Source: Mnemiopsis leidyi (taxonomy: Eukaryota; Ctenophora; Tentaculata; Lobata; Bolinopsidae). Taken from it: a stretch of 28,634 nt of DNA. Below, in pieces: positions 1 to 10,800 of the stretch. Positions within the stretch are counted from its first letter, which is position 1; each line of letters opens with the position of its first letter. The notes beneath the pieces were generated by a model. It was not told where the DNA came from. It saw only the letters and a list, made by a program, of their open reading frames with translations, and did not search any database. Made by a program: the position numbers and the translations under genes. Location: assembly GCA_000226015.1 (NCBI GenBank), contig JH154645.1, forward strand, positions 525,303-553,936, written 5' to 3'.

Positions 1-219
1 AATTCTTAATTCTTTCAAATTTATTTTAACTACTAAGGGCCCATGCTTGTACAGGAGTTGCTTCTGCTCTCAATATCTGTGTTTTGGTGTCCCTCAGGTC
101 TTTGGATTACATACAACTAGTTGAGTCGGAGTTCGTTTTAAATTTTATGTATTCATTGTGTAAATTTGTATGTAATTGACTGATTTGAAAGATTTCAATT
201 TAAAAAAAAAATCCGTCTT

Positions 220-1180
220 GACACTCATTTGGCTGTCAATGGTTTTCCTTAGGTCAGCAAGATCTTGCCTAATAGCATTACTATTCACCTCAAGGGCGTT
301 GCTGAGCAAGTTGAATTTCTCTATGGCAGATTAAATGTCAGGAAGTTCACTGGAAGAGTTTGTTGTTACTGTGGTGTTACTGATGTTTATAAGGGTGTTC
401 AAGATGCATTTGATGGTATCCTGCATATCATCAATCTCTTGGCTTAAATTTACTGTATCTTTGGGTTTACCATCGGAGTTATTTCTTGTTAGGCTATGAT
501 TCAGCAACTGTTGAATCATGAATAGACTCAACTGATTTTTCAAGGTCTGTTATTCTCTCCGAGTCCTTGATAAAATCCTCTTAGTTGATCATCAGATGTT
601 TCAAGTGTAAATCCTAGAATTCAACACTCTCGAAGCCTTCCTTCAGCTCTTCATTAAACTTTCCAATATCAGACGAGATACTCAGGAATTCTTTAAATTC
701 ATGGGCTCTTTCTTGATCACCAGAGTACGGTAATACATAACATCTAACAAATTTCCAACCAGCTTCCATAAGCTTTTTCGATACTGTCGGTGTTAGACCA
801 GACAGGTTGTGACATGTGCTGTGCCACTTTTGCTGACATTTTTGACAGGTCATCACGACATTGTATTTTGCAAACGGTTGAAAGCAGGGGAGTGTGCTGT
901 TGCCATGTAGAGAAGTGTTTGGAGATAGTAAGTCAAAGTCCTCGCCCACAACATCTAGAATCGATTTGTCAGCCCTTTTGGTAACATTGCTTAAACGTGA
1001 TAAGATCTTTTGCTCGACAACAGGGCTAGTGAGTGGTGAGTTGCCAGCAGACACACAGTAACAAGCTTCTTTGTCTAAGACTCTATTAGGCTGAGATGTT
1101 CCAGATCTAACTTGAGGAGGAGGTTTCTTATTTGCCTCTCCTGAGTTATACAGTTGGTTCCTTGTAATCTTCACTTTCAA
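220..1180 (-). pseudogene. LINE ORF1 relic, PHD-like zinc finger plus coiled coil
   Basis: Reading on the minus strand, an open stretch of 188 codons (1180 to 614) starts MKVKITRNQLYNSGEANK and carries a Cys/His cluster: C40 and C42, C99, then C112-x2-C115, H120-x2-C123 and C147 after a GWK segment. This spacing recalls the PHD-like finger in ORF1 of CR1/L2-type LINEs. The expected C-x2-C at the end is broken, with Phe144 where the first Cys would be. The same frame continues past stop codons at about 614 and 575 into heptad-like, Glu/Lys-rich sequence. After a frame change, 543 to 331 and then down to about 220 continue as coiled-coil-like sequence (for example EIDDMQDTIKCILNTL). The stops and frame change show that it is dead. 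LINE assignment is inference from architecture; a degenerate host PHD gene is the alternative. Confidence 0.55.
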
Positions 1181-1967
1181 GATGTGAGATATGACTAGGA
1201 GCTTGGGGGACGCAAGGGGCCAGGCGAAAACATTAGACCAGACTCCACCGACACTGAAAAAAGTTGAGGGCAGGGGAGGGGAGAAGACGGAAGGGAAGAG
1301 AAGGGGTCCAAAAAATCATCAAAAAAGTATCAAAATCAGTATAACATCAGATACATTAAGAGATATAATTGCGCACAGGGGTGCCTTTTTGGGGGTGCCA
1401 CATACTGACATCAATCATTTTAATAGGTAAATCAACTCAATCAAAAATAACTAAATAGAAAAATTGTTAACAAACATGATATAATCATACATACAAACAA
1501 CAAAACATCTTTCTGCAATATAGCTGTATAGGTAGCTGAATTGATGGGTGCATTCAATATTCTTGCAAAAGACAGCGCAGCGCTGAGACTAGAAATGCAA
1601 AGAAAACTGTGCTTCCAGCAGGACAGCAACATCTTAAAACACGTATAACACACATGTCACGACATCTAAAATGATTGCGATAGAAATCAGTCTAGCAATC
1701 AAACCCAAAAATATAACAGTATGATCAGGGATTTCAGACATATAGCTATTTCAAAAGAGCAGTATAATTTGTCTGTCTGACAGACACATTCGATACCCAA
1801 AGTTTTGCAATAAATGATGTAATCATAAAGCTTGATAAAAATTTTTTGCAGAGAATTGAAATTATCAGTAGCCTGTACATTCCAAAGTTTGTACGCTTTC
1901 AACACTACAACTCAATATATCAAGGATGTCAAACACGCAGCAACCCGGCAAGGCCCATGTTCAGAAA

Positions 1968-1988
1968 GGGGAAGGGGCAAGGGGTGGG
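1968..1988 (+). promoter_or_regulatory. Potential G-quadruplex, 416 bp upstream of the PNPLA start codon
   Basis: Four G-tracts (4, 4, 4 and 3 guanines) are separated by very short loops: AA, CAA and T. This fits the canonical G3+N1-7 pattern on the plus strand. A regulatory role for the PNPLA-like gene is inference from position only. Confidence 0.45.
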
Positions 1989-2197
1989 CTAGGGTGCAGT
2001 TGAATGATGCATGGTGTCATGAGGTGCTCAGGTGGTAGCAATGAAAAGTACTCAACTTAGAACAGTGCAGGTAGAGCTAGTCTTCTGAGTCCATCCCGGC
2101 CCCCCGAGCTAATCCCCCTTACTGGTTGTCAAACAGGTTTACAGCTGCATTGGCCAAGCCGTTCTTACATGTAACACATTCGATATCCTCAAATTAT

Positions 2198-2247
2198 TTG
2201 TATAATAGTATTTGTTGAAAGGATTGTATAATAGTAGTTGTTGAAAG
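2198..2247. repeat. 24-bp direct repeat, two copies
   Basis: TTGTATAATAGTATTTG followed by TTGAAAG occurs at 2198-2221 and again at 2224-2247 with one substitution. It is a simple local duplication. Confidence 0.7.
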
Positions 2248-2403
2248 TATTAAAGGCTTCTAAAAAGTAGATATACCTGATCCTGGTCAGAGGACGTAAT
2301 TGCTCTAAAATGATCCATTCTAACTTGATGAAAAGATTAGTCTAATTTTGAAACAATCTCCCAGCGTTTTGATGGGTAGAATGTGCACATGACTTGATGT
2401 AAG

Positions 2404-4346
2404 ATGAACAAGGTGAATGTAGCATTTGCTGGATGTGGTTTTCTTGGTTTATATCAAACTGGAGTTGTTGCTGCATTGACATCCCATGGAAAAAGTTTCC
2501 TGAACAAAGTTGACAGGTGTCTGGAAAATGTTTTTAATTGTTTATCGCAGGATTGGTTCTGAAATTAGACCATCAAACTATTTTATCTTATTCCTGTCAG
2601 CTTTAACAATTAATTAAAAAACTCTTTAATCTTGCAGGGTTTCTGGTGCATCTGCAGGGTCCCTTCATGCGACCATGCTCGTTTGTGAGACTCCCCTTGA
2701 AGCATGCATTTCCATCGGATTGCAGTAAGTATCTACCGACTACCAGTAATTTTTATTTTGAATGAGCTACTTTTATAATCTTTACTTTTAACCAGTAACC
2801 CAGGCCGGCTTAGGGCAATTTATTTTAGTTAAAGTTTAAAATTCAAATTTAGTTTTTTTTTGGCTCAAGGAATACTGAGTAACACAAAAATGTCCTACTT
2901 AATTCTTATTCAATAATATGGAATTGTAACCCTGATTTACCATGCCTACCAAACACCAGGCATCACATGAAATTGAGCATTTTATCATTCAGAACTGCAA
3001 AAAAGCTGAGGACTAACATTCATAAAATACCATGGCAAAATTTGGATGCTGAAGTACGCAATGGACTTGATAGCATACTGTGTGAAAATGCTCACAAAAT
3101 TGCTTCTTCAAAACTTTACATCTCTATTACTTCATTGGAGGCACCTGTTAATGTAAAAAATAAGGTAAATGTGTGGTAATATCTACCTGATCTCTCTTTA
3201 ATTCTAGCCATGGTTCTTTCAATTCTAGCCAAATGTTCATCGTGTGATCACTTGCAGTTTTCCATCAGCAAAAATGAACAACTTCAAGCACTGATTAGTA
3301 TTAGTAGATTATAGAATTATGAAGGTGATGACAATTAGAGTAAAAAACACCATGTCAGTTGGCTATACAACACTAAATCAATGTGAACCGTTGAGGTAAC
3401 GCTTTTATCTTTAACCCGTGATCATTTCAGCTGGTATCAAACTTCGAAAGTAGAGAGGAACTTATTGAAGTCCTGGCTCAAAGTTGCTTTATTCCACTCT
3501 ATTCTGGCTTTAATGTTCCAAAGCAGGGAAATAAATGGATAATTGACGGCTCTTACACGGATAACTTGCCTTTATTTGATGTAAGTTCATTCGTAACACA
3601 TTCTGAAATATGGTGAAATTTTAATGCTCAGTGGACAGTGTGTAACAAATTGATGTACAAGTATTTGAATTAAGTGTTTATACTTGGTGTTGTCTAGATG
3701 TTCAAATATTTGTTAGCCATTGAATCTACTATTGGGTTTGTTTATTAACTTCACTTGAACAGATAACAAAGGTATCAATTCCAGGACCACGATAATGTTA
3801 AGGTTTCCCCATTCGCCAGTTCAGGGGCTGAAATATCGCCAAAAAGTAGGGAGGATGCTTTCGAAATCATTTACAAGAACATGCCTTATGCGATGGAGTA
3901 CAACAATGTAAAACGGTTATGGAGGTATGTGTATGTGAATTGAAATCGGAATTATTTTGTTATCAAATTGTTGAAAGTAAATGCTCATTGATTCTGAGCT
4001 TAGATTTTAGCTTTTATTGTAGGCTTATGATTGAGCACTGCTATCATTTTTTCACAAACTGAGGAAATTGTCAAACCTACTAAACGCTTAAACGGTCATG
4101 TTGCTATCAACCCTAACACCTCAATACCTAATCTACCTGCTTCTATAACAAGCCTAATAAATTGTCGAAAGTAAAACAACCTTTCTTCGTAGCGTAGTTG
4201 TTCCGCCGTCCAATGAGGGACTCAAACACCTCTTCTTGTCCGGCTACAAAGATGGCAAACTCTACTTAAAGAAGCAAGGACTCTTCGAAGCGGCACCCAT
4301 GCCTAATCTTCTTTATCTGTTCGATCAAGAAGATTCGAAGGGTTGA
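2404..4346 (+). CDS. Patatin-like phospholipase/triacylglycerol lipase, PNPLA1-5 (ATGL-like) family
   Basis: Six exons: 2404-2516, 2638-2724, 2960-3164, 3431-3580, 3785-3924, 4193-4346. They total 849 nt and give 282 aa, all with GT..AG borders and matching phases. The protein opens with the glycine-rich oxyanion-hole motif GCGFLG (residues 10-15). The nucleophile elbow GASAG follows (41-45, catalytic Ser43), and the dyad aspartate lies in WIIDGSYTDNLP (Asp174). Later blocks VSPF...ISP and GYKDG...QGL match the conserved tail of animal PNPLA2-type domains. These enzymes hydrolyse acyl esters of triacylglycerol, phospholipid or retinyl ester, often at lipid droplets. The length resembles a bare patatin domain (PNPLA4-like), without the long lipid-droplet tail of PNPLA2, so the exact paralogue is uncertain. 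The dyad motif reads DGS rather than the usual DGG. The start is the ATG just before the oxyanion motif. NUP133 follows about 550 bases downstream on the same strand. Confidence 0.9.
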
Positions 4347-4781
4347 GCAAATGTACACGTCGAATGTGAATATCTAGAAATGGATAAAGCTATTTTTCGA
4401 CAGTTTGTTCATAATTAATAATTTCTGTTCAAGCACCACCAGGACTACAGGGTTTTTCAACAGCAAACTTACTCTTATGAAATTAGGGAAATTTTACACG
4501 GCAAAAATATGTTTTTACTTTCAGAGATAAATTGAAATTTGGTGGGGATAAGACTCTAGTCCTGAGTCCTGACCCGAGTCCCAGCACCCTCGAATTTATT
4601 ACATCAACAACCGGCCCTTCTCCCCACCACCAAATTTAAAGATTTTGTTTTATGATTTTTATTTTCAAATTTTTAATTGTATGTATTGATAATTGAGATT
4701 TATTTTTTCATTTTTTAACTGCATTTTATGTACATCATACAATTAATATGCCAAATTTAATACACCTTTAAATTTCAACAT

Positions 4782-4787
4782 TTATAA
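4782..4787 (+). promoter_or_regulatory. Candidate TATA box for NUP133
   Basis: TATAAA lies 112 bases before the NUP133 ATG, in the short spacer after the PNPLA-like gene. It would place a start site near 4812. No clear Inr was seen and the region is AT-rich, so chance occurrence is likely enough to keep this low. Confidence 0.25.
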
Positions 4788-4893
4788 AACATGGCATATA
4801 AGTGAATATATACTGATTACTAATATCATATGTACGAATATGTAAGTTTGCTAAGGAGAACTATTTACCTTAACACATCAAACTATTTGAAGA

Positions 4894-7800
4894 ATGTTGA
4901 CGCCAGGCAGGAGATCACGTCGTTCTATTCTGACACCCTCCCGATCCAACAGTAGTTCTCGTGTAGCCAGCCCTGCCCCCGTGCTTGAGAAGACTCAGGT
5001 ATTTTCATCTTGATAAACTGATAAAAGTTTGTTAGTTAATTTATCGTATCATGTAGATAAATGTGTTTGGATTTCAATTTTTAGTTATACTCTTATTCTT
5101 TGTTTCGTTTTATAACGAAAACGATTATAGATAATAGCGTTTTGTAAACAACGACACGGTTACGAAGAAAATAACGTAAGTATACGTAGTATTTTTGTAA
5201 GTTAGGTAAACTTAAGTAAATAACCAACACTTCACAGTTCACACCCAGGTCCTCTCAGAGACGTCCCAATACAAACTCACAACAGTCCCCAACTCGATAC
5301 ACTCGATAGCGCGGGATGTCGTGAAGCGACGCCGCGTGTCCCACGCGGGCCTGACAGCAGGACTGGGCTACGTGTGCGAGGGTAACCGTGTCATAGTCTG
5401 GCCGGTGGGAGGAAACAAGATGTTCGAACTGCTGGTCCCTAACCCTGTGTTTAGTGTTCACATTACGGCTGAGAGCGGAGCTGTTGTCACTACTGGTGGG
5501 CACTTTTTGTTTTTATTTTGTCAGGGGATTGTTTTCTATTAGCATTTAGCGATATTGAGTTGGGATATAAAGCAGTCAAGCACATTATTTGCAAACTGTT
5601 CAAGTCTTAAGACACAAAGTTTATACAATAACAAGTCTAACTCTTATACACACTCAGACAGAGGAGAAGTAGTAAGATGGAGTAGGGTCGATCAAACGCA
5701 GAGATACACAGTACAACACAGCACAATATCGGACACCGTGGTTGACACCACTCTTCATAACGACGGTTCTTCCCTCCTCCTTCTGGACGCCTCTCATAAT
5801 GTATGGGTGTCTGATAACACTGGACTCAGCCAACTTAATCCTTCTTCAGCTCTAGGAGGTAGGTTTTGTGGTGAGCTTGGAACGCAAGGTTTTGTAGCAG
5901 TGAGCATTCTTGGAAACACTGGTATGTATCATCTTAGTTCAAAAGGAGTTATTTCGGACAGCCAAGATTGTTCTGGAATAGTGTCACCTTCATTACATTG
6001 GATTCATTGTTCAACTTATGATTACAATATAATTATAAGTTTCGAGCATGAATTTTAATTGCCATTTTGTAGCACGTTGAACGAGCAATAAACGTACGCC
6101 GCTAGGGCTAGGACATGACCAATTTAAAATTGCGCGGGTCCGCTTACTTAAAGGCCACGTACGTACATACACAATCGTCATACGCGTAATTATGTGAGAT
6201 TTAAAATGACCGATTGTATCACAATTGTCAATATCACTTTATGCATTATGATTATGACTTTATCGTAGACAGTTTGATCTGATCAGAAAATCTGGATATT
6301 CTCGTATATAGGCAAAGCAAAATGTAAAATTTGTTAAACTTTTGTTAGGTCGTCCATCGTTTTTGGAGCCCGGACATTTTGCGAAAATAGTACGTATAAA
6401 ATAGCTTGTGTCTCAAATTTGCCCGCTTAAAGTCCGTCATGGGACTAAGTAACGAAATGAGGTAGTCTCCATCAGTGGATGATGGTAAAACTTGGCAACT
6501 TTCCAGGGCTATCACGGAGAGTTAGCAGCATGTTCTGGACCGCTCCTGAAACTCAACTTGGGGATCCTATCAAGATAGTATCATGCAATGACGTCATTTT
6601 CCTTGTGGGTAGCAAGGGTATCCAGCGAATACACGGTACCGCTGTAAGTAATAAGTATAGTTTTAACATAAATCCTTATTCACTAAGATATGTTTATTTG
6701 TGATTTACTTGGCTTTTTCCATGTTAATGTAAGCAATTTTGCCAGAACCATGACTGGGCAATGACTAATATGATAATATGTACATTTTAAACCCATTACA
6801 TTCATCGTATCGAAATGAATAATTGTTAAGGGGTGGTTAACATATGACGTCATTACCTAGGGGGAGGATTTCTTGTTAAAACATGGTAAAGCTGTGGTAT
6901 AATCTTAACTGTAAATAATAATACAGTTGTTCATTTCTACTAAGCTCACTCAATATGTCCCAACGTGTAAGCTTCCTTTAAAGCTGCCTGTACTGGGAGT
7001 AGGTTCTTCATGTGGTGCTTCGTATCAAATCATCTCAAGACTGCATTGTAGGCCTAGTTGGATTAGTGGACTTTCGCCATGAATTTTCCTTAGCTTTTCT
7101 GATAGAAAAGCAGGTCTTGGCAAAAAAAACAAATCAAACTCCATTGAGGTCATGTAAACACTACTAGGTAATTACATCTTCACTTTTAGATAACTTGGAC
7201 GACGGAACTGAAACCCCTGGTTTCCAATTCTTGCAACTCTCTTCTAATCATCGACGCTGTGTAAGTACTTTAGCAGTTGTCAGAAACTTATTCTACCGTT
7301 TATGTATGTCTGTTTTTGTCTGTTCTGAATTTGAGTATCCTTACTACATGATTCCAGAAAATGGCGACATGATACAATACTGATAACTGATAGTAACAAT
7401 TGTCTAACAGAAGTGACAGGGGAGAGTTGAAATGTTTGGTTCAAGTAGACGAGATGTTATTTGTAGTTGCTCTCAGTTCCCAACACACCGCTGTACCGTG
7501 CAGTGTCGACACATCAATACAACTTCAGGTTTGTTATAGATAACAAAGTTGGCCGCTACTGGATCTTTCAGTTTCTCGTGTTGCTATAGTAACCCTCTAG
7601 TCTTGATACCTTAGTGGCCTAGTAGCCCTCCAAATAACGCCCCTGGAAACCAGCACGTTATCTGTAAACACACAGAGTGCTCATTATCTAAACAAATCTA
7701 AAAACAGACGGACGGAGTAGGAAAAGTAAAGTTGTTTCTACAGCCTGGAACTGATGTAGGCATCCTCTACTCTCACTCTGAATGTCACATCCTCACACTC

Positions 7801-10800
7801 GCAACAGGTTTGTTTAGTAAGCTTTGTTCACTGTGTTACCAGGACTAGGATCAATGTTACACTTCTTATCCTGAATTTCATTAAATTTTCAAACTCTTGT
7901 TTAAGTTTCTATGATAAGTGTAGCCGTCAGTGTACCACAGTGTATTCAGTTAAGTGTATTGTATAGTGTATTGTAGTATAGTGTATTTACTTATTTATCA
8001 GGTGTTACAATACCTGTGGAGATAGATGCAGGTGAGGTTATTTGTGCGGTCCTCAGTGCTGGAGATATCAACCTTCTTACCAAGTATGTATAGGCAAATC
8101 TACCGTCCTATAGTTGTTTTAAACGCTTTACATCATTCTGATTTTCCTATTGTCGCGACTTCTTTCAGCTAGAAAATGTAAAATCGTTTAAAACTCGGTT
8201 CACAACAGTTACAAATGTTTCACAACGTAACTGTAGTAGATTACACAACAGTTACAAATGTTTCACAACGTAACTGTAGTAGATTACACAGCAGTTGTCA
8301 CGTGAATAATTCAGGCAGAACGGACTGGTAAAGTTACTGGTGAAGGACGTCAAAGCAGCGGTTAGCAATCTTAACATATCAGCCAGCGATGGAGATGAGT
8401 ATAAAACTGTGGAGAAGAAATTCCTGGGGGCGTTCAAGTGTTTTCTGGAGTTTAACGAAACTCAGGAACAGGCAACATTGCAGGTGGGGATTGGATTTTA
8501 ATGTCTTCCTGAAGTTGGCATTTGCATTGCCTACGTAGTTTATGAAATCGATTAAAATTAAGTAATTTAATCAAATTTAGATTGTGTTTGCATATAAGTG
8601 AATCAATCACTTTAAGTCTTGTCTAATTTAAATCTCCATGCAGGCTATACTGGGGACGGAGGACACTGATATGATAAACAAATTGTTGAGTGACACTGGT
8701 GACTACTTGATATCGGCTGCACCAGCTGCCGACCCCCGCTGGGGCGGGTCTGATGCTAACCTGCCAGTAACTTTAGGTCAGTTCTTATTGTTTACTTAAA
8801 CTCTTTAGTTTCCTCGGGTCTGCAAACCAACGATTATTGATATTGGGAAAGTAGGACTAATCACCTGGAAAACTAATCAGTGCTTTTCATCAGGATTGCA
8901 GATTGACGAGCGGATTAGGAGACTTAAGGGACTGTTACAGTTTGTTGTGGCTACTGGTTACTATGACAACATAGTCTCCCAGGAGAATAACATTGCCATA
9001 CGAACTATGCAATTTGTGGAGAAATGTCTCGTGGCGAAGGTTGGTAGTGAAGTAAACACCAGTTGTAATAAGACAACACTTCCATAAATCATTTATGAGA
9101 TCTTATCGTAAAATTGCAATTAATTTTTCAAAAGTTTAAAGGTGGTTCAAAATTTTAATACACTCGAAATGGTTATTTGAGCCAGTTAACTACGAAAGAA
9201 CAGCAGTGACGCATCACTAACAACACCTTTCAGATGCTGTGCTGCAGTAACTGCGCGTTGTTACGTCGTGCCATAAACGAGGCAGCTGCCCTCTTCAAGT
9301 CAGGAGAGAGTCAGATCTCCTCTGAGGATATCGTCTTTAGGTACCTAAGCACTTCATCCCTTTGTATAATTTAGCTGGTTTGATTTACCAATTTTATTAT
9401 GATCTTGTTTTTCATTTGGTATGGAGTCGTTATTTGTGTTTGAGTTCTAAGCCCCTTGTGTCCCAGTAATATCAAGAAGATCGAGGTGGTATACGGAGCG
9501 CTTGTTCTGTAACCCAATGTTCTGTAACCCAATGTTCCTGTCGACATTGACGTGTTTGAGTTCTAAGCCCCTTGTGTCCCAGTAATATCAAGAAGATCGA
9601 GGTGGTATACGGAGCGCTTGCGGAGGGACAGAACACGGTACTTTCCAGTAAGACAGAGAGCGAGGCAGTGATACAGGATCTCTTTTCCAGCGTGGAGGTT
9701 ATCCAGCAGACATTTGATGCTGTTCTGTCCTGGCGTGATCAGTCCCATCAGCTTTACAATCTTGGTCAGTTTAGTTTGTTAGTTAGTTTCTCTTTGTTTG
9801 TTTGTTGATAAGTTAGTTAATAAGTTAGTTAGTTTGTTTTTTGTTTGTTAGTCAGTTAATTAGTCAATTTATTAGTTTGTTCGTTTGTTAGTAAATTAGT
9901 TAATTAGTCAGTTAGTTAGTTGATAAGTTAGTTAGTGTTTAGGGCAATATTAGCAGTCATCATGTTTTACAGTGGTTCACAACAGACAGGAATGAAACTG
10001 AAACTTTTGCATAGTTTACGAAGGTTTGGAAACCTTGGATAGAAAACGTTACAAAAGGACGTTCTGTAACCCAATGTTCTGTTACCCAATGTTCTGTTAC
10101 CCAATGTTCTCTAACCCAATGTTCTGTAACCCAATGTTCTGTAACCCAATGTTCTGTAACCAAATGTTCTGTAACCCAATGTTCCTGTTGCAGCCCTGAA
10201 ATCTGACACGTTGACATGGTGCGACACAGACGAGATCAGGACGATGTTAACAGCTCAAGTTCACATAGCTCTGGAAACTGTTCTTAACGAGGTGGACGAG
10301 GATGGCAGATACCAGGTACTTACTGATTATACAACCACCTCATCTTTAATTACATAGATCTGCAAGCTTCACTTGGCTTATTTGACCGGGTTTTTCTTAC
10401 GTTTAGTATTCTGCAAACAAAACTAACTTAGAAGTTTCTTATGTTATACTGGTGTTATATCTTGTGTTTCTCTCAGGTTATACTAGTGTCAGCTAGCCTG
10501 GTCGAGTCGGTACTGAAACTTTACCAGGGTCTAATTGAGAGACTTCCTCCTAGCGACAACAGAACTGCTAACTTGCAAACTGGTAATTAACGTCATTTAG
10601 ATATGAAAATGGCTGAAACAGAAAGGTTCGTCTTTCGAACTCAGTAATTATCTGTGTGTTTTTCTTCTGACCACCAACATCTTCTAACTCATTTTAGCAC
10701 TCATTTATTTTCAGAGTTTGAAAGACGTAGAGACACACTGATACGACCGTTCGTCGAGCTGAAGATCCACCAGATAGCGTTTACCCTAGCAGAGCAGTTC

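Larger units (their letters stand above)
1181..2403. other. Non-coding spacer upstream of the patatin-like gene, with G-rich tracts
   Basis: No supported coding exon was found. The short open frames here lack family motifs and splice support. The stretch holds two G-tract clusters on the plus strand (about 1268-1306 and 1968-1988) and a 24-bp direct repeat (2198-2221 and 2224-2247, one mismatch). The promoter of the downstream gene should lie here, but no clear TATA/Inr pair was seen. Confidence 0.5.

Noticed and set aside
5859-6058. Continuation of the NUP133 exon 3 frame for 66 codons
   Set aside because: A good donor at 5859 and a phase-matched exon 4 with the conserved RRVSS block make this intron sequence, open by chance.
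9960-10217. Minus-strand open frame with repeated His-Trp-Val-Thr-Glu
   Set aside because: It is produced by translating the 15-bp minisatellite; unit length divisible by three keeps it open. It lies within an intron on the opposite strand.
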